6,597 bases of DNA, taken from the NCBI GenBank assembly GCA_027030295.1, contig JALVFB010000409.1:1-6597 (forward strand). The letters run 5' to 3'. A program made the translations under genes and the position numbers. This document shows, one piece after another, positions 1-6,455 of this stretch. Under the pieces are notes generated by a model that did no database searches, was not told the DNA's origin, and worked only from the letters and a program-made list of their open reading frames with translations. Within the stretch, counting starts at the first letter, position 1. Each line of letters opens with the position of its first letter. Source of the DNA: Hyphomicrobiales bacterium. Lineage in GTDB: Bacteria > Pseudomonadota > Alphaproteobacteria > Rhizobiales > Aestuariivirgaceae.

Positions 1-294
1 TTCGCCCTCGCGCTTGTGCAGATTCAACGTCACCTTCGGCATGCCGCCGGCGCCATCGCGCACGCGCCGGCCCGTCAGCCGCGCCGGGATCACCTTCGTG
101 TCGTTGAACACCAGCACGTCGCCGGGGCGCAGATACGCCGGCAGATCGCGGAAGACGCGGTCTTCCAGTTCGGGCGCGGCGGGCGTTTCCATCCGCGGGC
201 GCACCACCAGCATGCGCGCGGCATCACGTGGGCGCGCCGGCCTGAGCGCGATCAGCTCTTCCGGCAGATCGAAATCGAAATCCGAGAGTTTCAA
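1..294 (-). CDS. queA: tRNA preQ1(34) S-adenosylmethionine ribosyltransferase-isomerase QueA (N-terminal part)
   Basis: QueA transfers and isomerises the ribosyl group of S-adenosylmethionine onto 7-aminomethyl-7-deazaguanine at wobble position 34 of tRNA, giving epoxyqueuosine in the cytoplasm. Only the first 98 codons are here; the gene continues past the left edge (the family is about 340-360 aa). Seen: an N-terminus [20 protein letters not shown], matching the family's usual 'DFxFxLPExLIAxxP' opening, then [20 protein letters not shown] (residues about 60-79), the most conserved N-terminal block, ending in LHKREGE. The start is TTG at 294-292: this frame has no ATG or GTG near the family's usual start, and GGAG lies 10 nt upstream. 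An ATG upstream on the same strand is in another frame and soon hits a stop. It lies 46 bp after the addB stop on the same strand with no obvious terminator between, so read-through from addB is likely. Identification is firm; the TTG start is inferred from alignment memory and the ribosome binding site. Confidence 0.95.
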   Translation of the reverse strand, partial: MKLSDFDFDLPEELIALRPARPRDAARMLVVRPRMETPAAPELEDRVFRDLPAYLRPGDVLVFNDTKVIPARLTGRRVRDGAGGMPKVTLNLHKREGE

Positions 295-313
295 TGTCTT
301 GTGACTCCATCCG

Positions 314-330
314 CCATGCAGACGGCATGG
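314..330. repeat. Perfect 6-bp inverted repeat between addB and queA
   Basis: CCATGC (314-319) and GCATGG (325-330) form a perfect stem around a 5-nt loop. On the minus strand it starts about 10 nt after the addB stop and ends about 20 nt before the queA TTG codon, just upstream of the GGAG ribosome binding site. There is no T-tract in the minus direction, so it is not a classical terminator for addB. On the plus strand it is followed by TTTT, but no plus-strand gene ends here. It may be an mRNA-processing or translation-modulating hairpin, or chance. Confidence 0.35.
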
Positions 331-340
331 TTTTCCACCT

Positions 341-3300
341 TCATCTGCCGCTCATAGCCTCCTCGTCGATGGTGAGCAAGGGCAGCCACTCACGCCAGCG
401 GCTCAGGTGGTCATAATCATCCTCGCGCGGGCGCTGGCCATGATCCAGCGGCAGATAGGGCTGGGCCGGACCGGCATAGTCCTCAAGCAATCGTTTCAGG
501 CCGTCCAGTGCCTGCTCCGCGCGCCAGGCGGGGCCATATTCCGGCGGCGGCTTGCCGCGTCCGGGCCGCTTGTGCCACTTGTCCACCCTGCCCGGCGGCT
601 CGCCGCCATGCACCCGCACCAGCAGCAATTCGCGCACCTCGCGCGCCTCTCCCGCATCGCCAAAGCCGCCATGCATGGCGATGGCCGCCTCCAGGTCGAT
701 TTGTGGGTCGTATTTGTCGCCGCCGCGGCTGGGCAGCGTGCCGGTCTTGTAGTCGATGATGCGCAGGGTTCCATCGGCCAGCACGTCCAGCCGGTCGGCG
801 CGGGCGGAGAGAGAAAACGGGGCGCCCGCGATGTCGAACGCAATCCGCCCCTCGCATTCGGGATGCGCGCGCAGGAGATCCCGCCGCCAACTCCGTTCAC
901 AGTCAGCATCGTGCACGAACCAGCGCGCCATGCGCTTCAGGCGCTCGCGCACCTGTTGCAGGTGTTCCTCGTTGCCGATGCACTCGCGGTGCTTTTCCAC
1001 CAGCAAGGCGAACAGCGCCTCCGCCGCATCGTCGGGCAGTTCTCGTGGCCAGCGGCGGACGAACTCCTCCAGCGCCTCGTGCACCATGGTGCCGAACAGC
1101 AGCGGCGTCACGTCGCGGGAAAGTGGCTGCACCGGCTCCAGGCGCAGGACGTGGCGGGCGAAAATGGCGTAAGGGTCGTTCAGCAACGTGCGTACGCGGC
1201 TGGCGGAAATGTGGCGCGGACGCAGATGCGGCGGCGGCGCCGGGCGTGGCGGCGAAACCGGCTCGGGGCGTTTGTTCTGCGGCGCATCCAGCGCCGCCGC
1301 CCAGCGCAACGGCGTGTCATCGGCCTCCAGCGCCCCCTGCAACACCGCCTGCAGGCGCAATATCCAGCGCGATGGCTCCATGGGCTGTTGCTGCACCTTG
1401 TCGGCGCAGGTGAGCCAGACCTCCCCCTGTGCCGCCAGTTGCACGAAATCGTGCGCCGCCAGGCCAATGCGGCGCTCCGGCGTGGGCAGGTGCAGCGCCT
1501 GCCGGTCGGCGCGGTTGAGCCAGGGATCGTTCTGCGTCGTTTCCGGCCAGACGCCTTCGTTGAGGCCGCCGAGGATGATGCGGTCGGCGCGCAGCAGGCG
1601 CGCTTCCAGCGGCCCGAGGATGGCCAGCCGCGCGTGCGAGGCGCCATGAGGGCGCACCACCCGCGCCGCCAGCTCGGTGACGATCAGCCCGGCGGCATCG
1701 GCGGGCGTCATGTCCGGCGCCGCGTCGGACTGGCGGAGCATCTCGGAAAAGGCCAGCGCCAGCGCCTCGCCGCGTTCACCGCGCCATAACAGGCTGGCGG
1801 AAGCGTCTGGCGGGGTGGAAATGTCCTCGGCCACTTTCAGCAGCGTTTCCAGCGAGGCGACGAAGGGGCGCGGCGCGCGCCCGGCGAAGGCCCGCGCAAG
1901 CGGCGCCAGTTGCCCACCCATGTTGTGCGCCAGCGCTTCCAGCCGTCGCCAGCGCTCGGCGGACAGATTTTGCACGTTCGGATGCTCGCGCCAGCCACTG
2001 TCGGCCGCGCATGCTTCTTCCCGCCGGGCGCGGGCGTGCTCCGGCAGGGCGGCGAGGCCGTCGAAGCGCGTCAGCGGATGCAGCACCGCCAGTTGCAGAT
2101 CCTCGCCCGCCGTCCGGCAGTCCTGGCGCATCATGCCGAAGCAGGCGAAGGGATGGGCCAGCAACGCCGCCAGGTGTTGCGGCCGGAAGCCATCCAGCGC
2201 CGCGTCCAGCAGCAGCTTGACGAACATGCCGCCCGGCGTGTCGGCCAGCGGCAGGCCGGCGGAATCGTCCACCCGCACGTTCCAGCGCGCCAGCTCCGCC
2301 TGCACCGCGCGCGCCAGTTGCCTGTCCGGCGTCACCAGCATGCAGGTGCGCCCCGGCCGCTCCAGCGTTTCACGCATCAGCAGGGCGATGGACAGGGCCT
2401 CCAGCCGCCGCGTCGGAGCGCGCAAGAGGTGCAAGTTCCGTGCTCCCTTGTCCAGCACGTCGCGCAATTCCTGCACGCGCCGGCGCCAGGCTTCGGTGGT
2501 GGCGACGGGGCGCAGCGCTTCCGACAGCAGCACCGCGCGCGGCGTGGGGGAACATGCCTCTCCTTCCCCGCCCAGCACCCGCACCTCGTTGCGATCGGCG
2601 CCCATGCGCTCCAGCAGTTGCTTCATGCCATATTGGGGGTGCCCCGGCTCCAGCGCCTCCCAGCTCTTATCGTCCATCTCCGTGTCCAGCCCGGGCAACA
2701 CCACGCAGCCCGTGGGCAGGCGGGCGATGATGGCCAGCAGCGCCGCCGTGGCCGGAATGGTGCCGGTGGACCCGGCGGCGATCACCGGCGCGCGGGGTTG
2801 CTCGCGGCGCAAGGCTTCCGCCTGCAGGCGCAGGAGGCGGGCGCGGCGCGCCGCCGCGCCCGTCACGCCGCGTTCGGCCAGCGCCGCCGGATATTCGCGG
2901 CCCAGAAACCGCAACAGCTCGCGCGCCGCCAGCCGGTGCTCCGGCCTCTCCACGAAGGTCTTCGCCAGTTCGTCGGTGGCCTCCAGCGGCCGTTCCTCGT
3001 TCTCGAAGGTGTCGATGAGCCGCGCCAGCGACCGCGCCAGCCTGAGCGCCGCGCCCGGATGACGGCGCAGATGATCGGCCAGCCGCCAATGTGTGGATTC
3101 CGGCAGCGCCGCCCAGCGCCGCATGAGCCGCGCCAGCAGGAACAGGCGTGGCAATGGCTCGACGGCCGGCGGCAGCGCCGCCGCATCGGGGCCGACCTCC
3201 GGCGCTTCCTCGCCGGCCAGCAGCAACGCATCCTCGTCCACGTCGCCCAGCGGCAGAATGCGCGGCAGCAATTGCGCCCCCTGCCCTTCCCGCGTCCGCA

Positions 3301-3505
3301 GCAACGCCGCCGCCAGGGCGCGGGCCGCGCGCCGCGTGGGCAGAAAGATGCGCCAGCCGGCGAAGGCCGGAAAGGCCGCCTCCTCGTCGCGCCATTCCGC
3401 GGGCAGCAGCGCTCCGGAACGCATGGCGCGCGCCAGCGTGGCGAGAAAATCCGCGTGCGGCGGAATGGTGAACAGCCTCGGGCGGCTGCTGGCCGTGGCG
3501 TGCAT
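341..3505 (-). CDS. addB: Double-strand break repair protein AddB, alphaproteobacterial type
   Basis: AddB is the second subunit of the AddAB helicase-nuclease, which resects double-strand ends and prepares 3' single strands for RecA. The protein is 1054 aa, in the normal range for alphaproteobacterial AddB. Seen in order: N-terminus [15 protein letters not shown]; an inactivated-helicase-like region with [11 protein letters not shown] (about 54-64) and [15 protein letters not shown] in place of a true Walker [11 protein letters not shown] and [29 protein letters not shown] (about 643-654). The C-terminal PD-(D/E)XK nuclease runs from about residue 765: [12 protein letters not shown] with His809, RADRLD (Asp904), IIDYKTG (Asp918, Lys920) and QIDLE (Gln935-Glu939). 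The catalytic set appears intact. No CxxCxxxxxC cluster follows the nuclease, so the iron-sulfur site of Bacillus AddB seems absent. The ATG is preceded by GGGAG at 6 nt. Its usual partner addA is not next to it: queA follows instead. Promoter not identified. Confidence 0.95.
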   Translation of the reverse strand: MHATASSRPRLFTIPPHADFLATLARAMRSGALLPAEWRDEEAAFPAFAGWRIFLPTRRAARALAAALLRTREGQGAQLLPRILPLGDVDEDALLLAGEEAPEVGPDAAALPPAVEPLPRLFLLARLMRRWAALPESTHWRLADHLRRHPGAALRLARSLARLIDTFENEERPLEATDELAKTFVERPEHRLAARELLRFLGREYPAALAERGVTGAAARRARLLRLQAEALRREQPRAPVIAAGSTGTIPATAALLAIIARLPTGCVVLPGLDTEMDDKSWEALEPGHPQYGMKQLLERMGADRNEVRVLGGEGEACSPTPRAVLLSEALRPVATTEAWRRRVQELRDVLDKGARNLHLLRAPTRRLEALSIALLMRETLERPGRTCMLVTPDRQLARAVQAELARWNVRVDDSAGLPLADTPGGMFVKLLLDAALDGFRPQHLAALLAHPFACFGMMRQDCRTAGEDLQLAVLHPLTRFDGLAALPEHARARREEACAADSGWREHPNVQNLSAERWRRLEALAHNMGGQLAPLARAFAGRAPRPFVASLETLLKVAEDISTPPDASASLLWRGERGEALALAFSEMLRQSDAAPDMTPADAAGLIVTELAARVVRPHGASHARLAILGPLEARLLRADRIILGGLNEGVWPETTQNDPWLNRADRQALHLPTPERRIGLAAHDFVQLAAQGEVWLTCADKVQQQPMEPSRWILRLQAVLQGALEADDTPLRWAAALDAPQNKRPEPVSPPRPAPPPHLRPRHISASRVRTLLNDPYAIFARHVLRLEPVQPLSRDVTPLLFGTMVHEALEEFVRRWPRELPDDAAEALFALLVEKHRECIGNEEHLQQVRERLKRMARWFVHDADCERSWRRDLLRAHPECEGRIAFDIAGAPFSLSARADRLDVLADGTLRIIDYKTGTLPSRGGDKYDPQIDLEAAIAMHGGFGDAGEAREVRELLLVRVHGGEPPGRVDKWHKRPGRGKPPPEYGPAWRAEQALDGLKRLLEDYAGPAQPYLPLDHGQRPREDDYDHLSRWREWLPLLTIDEEAMSGR

Positions 3506-3606
3506 GGGCGACTCCCGTCATGGTTCGGCCGGAGCATGCCACAACCCGTCCCGAAAGGAAAACCGCCCTGGCCATCCCGCCTGATGGAACCGGTGTGAAG
3601 GGCGCT

Positions 3607-3636
3607 TTGACTTTTCCGAGTGAAACACTCAACCAT
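3607..3636 (+). promoter_or_regulatory. Candidate promoter of the tusE-like gene with a palindromic operator
   Basis: TTGACT at 3607-3612 matches five of six bases of the sigma-70 -35 consensus. No strong -10 follows; AACCAT at 3631-3636 with an 18-nt spacer is the best I can offer and is weak. Between them lies a perfect inverted repeat, GAGTG-AAA-CACTC at 3618-3630, which is where a repressor dimer or a hairpin at the transcript start could act. The transcript would have a leader of roughly 60 nt. The palindrome is read directly; promoter function is inferred. Confidence 0.4.
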
Positions 3637-3693
3637 CATTCGCAACAAGAACCCGTGTGGATGCTTTCGCCAAGAGGAGAAACGCCGCACATC

Positions 3694-3700
3694 AGGAGGG
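3694..3700 (+). promoter_or_regulatory. Strong Shine-Dalgarno deciding the tusE-like start
   Basis: AGGAGGG sits 5 nt before the ATG at 3706. An in-frame ATG at 3661 would add 15 residues (MLSPRGETPHIRRDD) but has no good ribosome binding site and lies outside the normal TusE/DsrC N-terminus, so 3706 is preferred. Confidence 0.8.
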
Positions 3701-3705
3701 ACGAC

Positions 3706-4014
3706 ATGAGCACGACCACCATCGACCTGCCGCCGCGCGACGCCGACGGCTATCTCGAGAACATGAACGACTGGACGCCGGAAATCGGCCGCGCCATGGC
3801 CGAGGCCGACGGCATCGAGCTGACCGACGAGATGTGGGATCAGATCATGAAGGCGCGGGAATATTACGAGGAATACAACCAGGTGCCCGCGCTGCGCGTG
3901 TTCATGAAATACATCGGCAAGAAGAAGAAGGAGCTGTTCGACCTGTGGCAGACCGGGCCCATGAAGCCCATCACCAAATATGGCGGCCTGCCCAAGCCGA
4001 CGGGCTGCGTCTGA
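3706..4014 (+). CDS. TusE/DsrC-family sulfur-carrier protein with a single conserved cysteine
   Basis: The protein is 102 aa, close to the family length of about 105-115. Seen: DADGYLENMNDWTPEIG near the N-terminus (the family's 'DxxGYLxxxxxW' segment), MWDQIMKAREYYEEYNQVPALRVF (44-67) and the C-terminal GGLPKPTGCV with penultimate Cys101. In this family that cysteine on a flexible tail carries persulfide: TusE passes sulfur to MnmA for 2-thiouridine at tRNA position 34, while DsrC works with dissimilatory sulfite reductase. True DsrC has a second cysteine ten residues before it; here that position is Thr90, so it is formally TusE-like although the tail GLPKPTGCV is the DsrC version. The stretch before the tail (GKKKKELFDLWQTGP) lacks the usual 'EKGNSxYLYxLFP' block and is about 8-10 residues shorter. 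No tusBCD or dsr genes are in the window. Family membership is secure; the exact role is open (tRNA thiolation, sulfur metabolism or regulation). Confidence 0.88.
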   Translation: MSTTTIDLPPRDADGYLENMNDWTPEIGRAMAEADGIELTDEMWDQIMKAREYYEEYNQVPALRVFMKYIGKKKKELFDLWQTGPMKPITKYGGLPKPTGCV

Positions 4015-4203
4015 CAGGCGGTCGCCTGCCGGATTCCTGCCGTGGCAGAGAGGGGGCTGAACACATGCCACCCTCCCATTCTGGCAGGAGACAAGAACTC
4101 GGCCATAAGGAAACCTCTCCCGGGCCAATTGCGATCCCCAATCACCGACATGCCGGCCCGCTTCTTTCGATCCCCCCGCCGAGAGTGCGGAGGATCCCTG
4201 CCA
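4015..4203 (+). other. Long structured 3' region of the tusE-like gene, no supportable gene
   Basis: About 190 nt lie between the stop codon and the terminator. It opens with a small hairpin, CAGGC-GGTC-GCCTG (4015-4028), and ends with the 4169-4196 hairpin. An open frame crosses it on the plus strand from 4042 to 4548, but it runs antisense into the coding region of the channel gene and shows no recognisable protein. I see either a long 3' untranslated region or a small RNA sharing the terminator. Confidence 0.4.
4169..4196 (+). other. Imperfect hairpin just before the terminator
   Basis: GATCC (4169-4173) pairs with GGATC (4192-4196) and CCGC (4176-4179) with GCGG (4187-4190), giving nine base pairs with a 2x1 internal loop and a 7-nt apical loop CGAGAGT. 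It stands 7 nt before the terminator stem, a tandem arrangement that resembles the 3' end of many bacterial small RNAs. Pairing is read by eye; function is inferred. Confidence 0.35.
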
Positions 4204-4232
4204 GACCCCGTGGTGCGCCACGGGGTCTTTTT
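4204..4232 (+). terminator. Rho-independent terminator of the tusE-like transcript
   Basis: GACCCCGTGG (4204-4213) and CCACGGGGTC (4218-4227) form a perfect 10-bp stem with a TGCG loop, followed directly by TTTTT (4228-4232). The T-tract is only on the plus side, so it ends plus-strand transcription; on the minus strand the stem has no following T-run. It lies 6 bp before the stop of the convergent channel gene. Confidence 0.92.
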
Positions 4233-4238
4233 CATCCT

Positions 4239-5576
4239 TCACGCGCTGGAAGAGCCCGCCGTGACAGGTTCGCCATCGGCTCCCAGCAATATCACCTCGC
4301 GGCGCGGCACGGGCATGCGGATGTCGTTCTCCTTCAGCGCGTCCCACACCAGGAACAGCACGTCGGAGGAGAACTTGTTGGGGCCGTCGTCCAGGCCTTC
4401 CACCCAGAACTCCACCGCGAACTTCACGCCCCTTTCGGTGAATTCGCGCAGTTCGCAGTCGGGCATTTCCGGCTCGCGCAGCACCCGCGGATGTTTCAGC
4501 ACCGCCTCCTCGACGATGGGCGGCACCTGGTGCAGGTCGGTGTCGTAGGAGACGGTGAATTCCACCTCGTAGCGCTGGCGCGGATCGTCGTGCGTCCAGT
4601 TGATGAAACGCTGGGTGATGAAGCGCTCGTTCGGCACCATGATTTCCTTGCCGTCGAACGTTTCCAGCACGGATGCGCGGATGTTGATCTGCTTGACGAT
4701 GCCGGCCTTGCCGTCTTCCAGCTCCACGTAGTCGCCGACCACGATGGACCGCTCCATCAGCACGATGATGCCGGAAATGAAGTTGGCGGCGATCTGTTGC
4801 AGGCCGAAGCCCAAACCGACGCCCACCGCGCCGCCGAGAATGGCCAGCGCCGTCAGGTCCACCCCCAGCACCTGCAACAGCAGCAGGAAAATGACCATGT
4901 AAAGCGCGATCTCGAACAACCGCGTGGCCAGTTCGCGGATGCCCCGGTCGAGCGATTCCTGCTTCTGGATGACGTTGCGCCCGGCCTCGGACGTCACCCG
5001 GCCGATCCAGAAGAAGGCGGCGCCAAAAATGCCGGCCTTGATCAGGAAATACAGTGACAACCGGATGTTGCCGACGGAAACGGAAATGGAATCGAGCAGG
5101 CGGATGACATCGTCATACCAGCCGAAGACCTGCAGCGTGGCGACGGGTATGCCGACCCAGATGGCGGCGGAGCGCAGGATGGGGTGGGTGATGTAGCGGT
5201 TGATGGCGGCATAGAGCAGCCACACCAGCACGACGCTCTGGGCCAGGCGCACCAGCCAGCTGGCGCCCAATGCGACATCGGCCAGCGTGGCGGCGATGGC
5301 GAGCAGCGCCACCAGCACCAGCTGGCGCATGAGGTCGGTGAGGCTCTCCACCACCTGTCCGGCACGGCGGACGATAGTGGGGCCGGTTTCGGCCAGTTTC
5401 AGGCGCAGCAGCTGCTTGCGCAGGATGGCGGCGAGCGGCGGCGTCAGCAACAGGCAGGCGACGACGGCGCCCACCTGGCCGTAGAATTGCGGCGAGGTGG
5501 CCCATTCCAGCAGCTTGTTGAGGATGAAATCGCGCCATTCCGGCCAGCGCGCGAGGATATCGTCGAGGTATTTCAT
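4239..5576 (-). CDS. MscS-family mechanosensitive ion channel
   Basis: Membrane channel that opens under membrane tension to release solutes during osmotic downshift. The protein is 445 aa, longer than E. coli MscS (286 aa). Hydrophobic segments by eye lie at about 31-51, 83-103, 106-125, 136-153, 172-192 and 218-240, followed by the pore helix at about 246-275. The pore helix has the Gly/Ala-rich face GAVGVGLGFGLQQ that defines the family, then NFISGIIVLMER. The cytoplasmic beta domain follows with VGDYVELEDGKAGIV (280-294), INIRASVLETFDGKEIMVPN (297-316), and a C-terminal alpha/beta region ending IRMPVPRREVILL. The extra N-terminal helices place it with the medium-sized MscS relatives, not MscK size. 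The start is ATG at 5576-5574 with GGAGG 7 nt upstream. The open frame extends back to 5822, but that part crosses a tRNA gene and is not protein. The gene is 61 bp behind tRNA-Val on the same strand and convergent with the tusE-like gene. Confidence 0.93.
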   Translation of the reverse strand: MKYLDDILARWPEWRDFILNKLLEWATSPQFYGQVGAVVACLLLTPPLAAILRKQLLRLKLAETGPTIVRRAGQVVESLTDLMRQLVLVALLAIAATLADVALGASWLVRLAQSVVLVWLLYAAINRYITHPILRSAAIWVGIPVATLQVFGWYDDVIRLLDSISVSVGNIRLSLYFLIKAGIFGAAFFWIGRVTSEAGRNVIQKQESLDRGIRELATRLFEIALYMVIFLLLLQVLGVDLTALAILGGAVGVGLGFGLQQIAANFISGIIVLMERSIVVGDYVELEDGKAGIVKQINIRASVLETFDGKEIMVPNERFITQRFINWTHDDPRQRYEVEFTVSYDTDLHQVPPIVEEAVLKHPRVLREPEMPDCELREFTERGVKFAVEFWVEGLDDGPNKFSSDVLFLVWDALKENDIRMPVPRREVILLGADGEPVTAGSSSA

Positions 5577-5594
5577 ACCTTCCCCTCCGTGGCG

Positions 5595-5622
5595 CGGCGC
5601 CCTCGCGCCGGCCAAAACCGGC
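5595..5622 (-). promoter_or_regulatory. Two mutually exclusive hairpins before the channel ribosome binding site
   Basis: In minus-strand order, GCCGG/CCGGC (5622-5618 with 5611-5607) and CGGCGC/GCGCCG (5610-5605 with 5600-5595) each form a perfect stem, and they share bases 5607-5610, so only one can form fully. The second ends 6 nt before the GGAGG of the channel gene (5588-5584). Such overlap can mark attenuation or translation control but also arises easily in GC-rich DNA. Confidence 0.25.
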
Positions 5623-5637
5623 ATGCCCCCGAAAAAA

Positions 5638-5713
5638 TGGTGGGCGGTGACAGACTCGAACTGCCGACCCTCTCGGTGTAAACGAGATGCTCTACCAGCT
5701 GAGCTAACCGCCC
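5638..5713 (-). tRNA. tRNA-Val (anticodon UAC)
   Basis: The 76-nt minus-strand gene folds into a full cloverleaf. The acceptor stem GGGCGGT/ACCGCCC is perfect; the D arm reads GCTC-AGCTGGTAGA-GC; the anticodon stem TCTCG/CGAGA is perfect with loop TTTACAC, giving anticodon TAC for valine codon GUA (and others by wobble). The variable loop is short, and the T arm is GGCAG-TTCGAGT-CTGTC with the standard TTCGA. The discriminator is A, as in valine tRNAs, and CCA is encoded (5640-5638). Six T residues follow the CCA directly (5637-5632), which could end or pause transcription, although the channel gene follows 61 bp after the tRNA and may be co-transcribed. No duplicated 3' end is visible that would suggest an integrated element. 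Confidence 0.97.
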
Positions 5714-5778
5714 ACACGAAGCCGCGGCGACCGGCCCCGGCCGCGAACCGCTCCCCACGCGGCCCGTTTCGCACGCAT

Positions 5779-5806
5779 ACATAGCGACAGCGTCCGCCGC
5801 CCGCAA
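5779..5806 (-). promoter_or_regulatory. Candidate promoter for tRNA-Val
   Basis: On the minus strand TTGCGG (5806-5801) and CTATGT (5784-5779) are separated by 16 nt, resembling the alphaproteobacterial sigma-70 pattern TTGAC-N16/17-CTATAT. Transcription would start about 60 nt before the tRNA 5' end, leaving a leader for RNase P to remove. It is the only AT-containing -10-like site in a very GC-rich stretch. Prediction by eye. Confidence 0.4.
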
Positions 5807-5885
5807 GGCCGATCCCGCACACCGCCGTTGTGGAGGAATCACCCGCCGACTCTTGCGGGCGAGTCCGCCATGCGGCAACGTGAAC

Positions 5886-5900
5886 TTAACGATTCGTCAA
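5886..5900. promoter_or_regulatory. CtrA-like dyad upstream of ybjN-proC
   Basis: TTAA-N7-TCAA (TTAA at 5886-5889, TCAA at 5897-5900) differs by one base from the TTAA-N7-TTAA box of the alphaproteobacterial cell-cycle regulator CtrA. It is also a near-perfect inverted repeat, TTAACGA-T-TCGTCAA, with one mismatch. It lies 60 bp before the preferred ybjN start, in an otherwise GC-rich region, so it stands out. Binding is not shown; a single degenerate match may be chance. Confidence 0.25.
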
Positions 5901-5959
5901 CCATTGCCCCCCGTGCCGGCGCCCATGCCGGAACGGTGGTGGCGCAGGGGAGAACCATC

Positions 5960-6454
5960 ATGCACGCCAGCGCCGCCGGTTTCGATGACGCGCCGGACCC
6001 GCTGCTGGCCCTGGAGGCCGCGGCGGAGCATCTGGGCTGGGCCTGCCTGCGGGCGGATCGGGCCGAGCTGCTGCTCTCCGCGGAGCTGGAAAGCCTGACC
6101 GTGCAACTTTCCGCGCAATGGCGGGCGGCGGATGAGCTGTTGCAGGTGGCGGCCATGTGGGACATGCCGGTGCCGCCGGCGCGGCGGGCGGACGTGGCGG
6201 CGCTGGTGCAGCTGGCGAACACCCGGTTGTCGCTGGGGCATTTCGAGCTCTGGGGCGAGGAAGTGGTGTTTCGCCACGCCCAGATGATGGCGGAGCGCGA
6301 CCTGGCGGACGAGCAGCGCGCGCGGCGGCTGCTGCGGCGGGTGGCGCAGGCCTGCGCGCAATACCACCCGGCGTTTCAGTTCGTCATCTGGGCCGGCAAA
6401 AAGGCGGACGAGGCGCTTGCCGCCTGTCTGTTCGAGACCGTCGGAGAGGCGTGA
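5960..6454 (+). CDS. YbjN domain-containing protein of unknown function
   Basis: A 164-aa soluble protein without signal peptide or membrane segment. Seen: LGWACLRADRAELLLSAE near the N-terminus, LTVQLSAQWRAADELLQVA (46-64), LGHFELW (92-98), VVFRHAQMM (102-110), and a highly family-typical C-terminus starting YHPAFQFVIWAGKKADEAL (135-153) and ending FETVGEA. YbjN-domain proteins resemble type III secretion chaperones in fold; E. coli YbjN has been linked to stress and motility phenotypes, but the biochemical role of this alphaproteobacterial branch is unknown. The start at 5960 has GGGGAG 7 nt upstream and gives the usual family length; in-frame starts at 5870 (ATG) and 5828 (TTG) would add an Arg/Ser/Ala-rich tail unlike the family. 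One base separates its stop from proC, so the two are surely co-transcribed and likely translationally coupled. Confidence 0.88.
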   Translation: MHASAAGFDDAPDPLLALEAAAEHLGWACLRADRAELLLSAELESLTVQLSAQWRAADELLQVAAMWDMPVPPARRADVAALVQLANTRLSLGHFELWGEEVVFRHAQMMAERDLADEQRARRLLRRVAQACAQYHPAFQFVIWAGKKADEALAACLFETVGEA

Positions 6455-6455
6455 A

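Larger units (their letters stand above)
3506..3705. other. Divergent intergenic region between addB and the tusE-like gene
   Basis: This 200-bp stretch carries the start signals for two genes transcribed away from each other. The plus-strand half holds a -35-like hexamer, a perfect palindrome and a strong Shine-Dalgarno sequence, listed separately. In the minus direction only the GGGAG ribosome binding site of addB is clear; I see no convincing -35/-10 pair for addB. Confidence 0.6.

Noticed and set aside
407..3598. Long open frames antisense to addB (for example 407-1789, 1677-3062, 1910-3598)
   Set aside because: They are rich in Arg, Ala, Gln and Ser with no recognisable motif, and they lie opposite a gene with clear AddB motifs. 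Such frames are expected in GC-rich DNA.
2863..4347. A 494-codon minus-strand frame crossing the addB start, the divergent region and the tusE-like gene
   Set aside because: It overlaps two well-supported genes in other frames, contains no known domain and ends in a low-complexity Arg/Cys-rich stretch.
4042..4548. Plus-strand open frame downstream of the tusE-like gene
   Set aside because: It runs through the strong terminator and then antisense through the channel gene, has Ser/Arg/Thr-rich composition and no good ribosome binding site.
5638..5713. tRNA-Val as an integration site for a mobile element
   Set aside because: No integrase, no direct repeat of the tRNA 3' end and only housekeeping genes on both sides within the window.
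5577..5822. N-terminal extension of the channel protein back to 5822
   Set aside because: The extension would translate tRNA-Val and its flanks; the ATG at 5576 has a good ribosome binding site and fits the family.
5848..5865. GACTC-N8-GAGTC inverted repeat upstream of ybjN and a TTGCGG hexamer inside it as a ybjN promoter
   Set aside because: The stem is only 5 bp and no acceptable -10 follows TTGCGG at 16-18 nt, so I could not support a forward promoter here.
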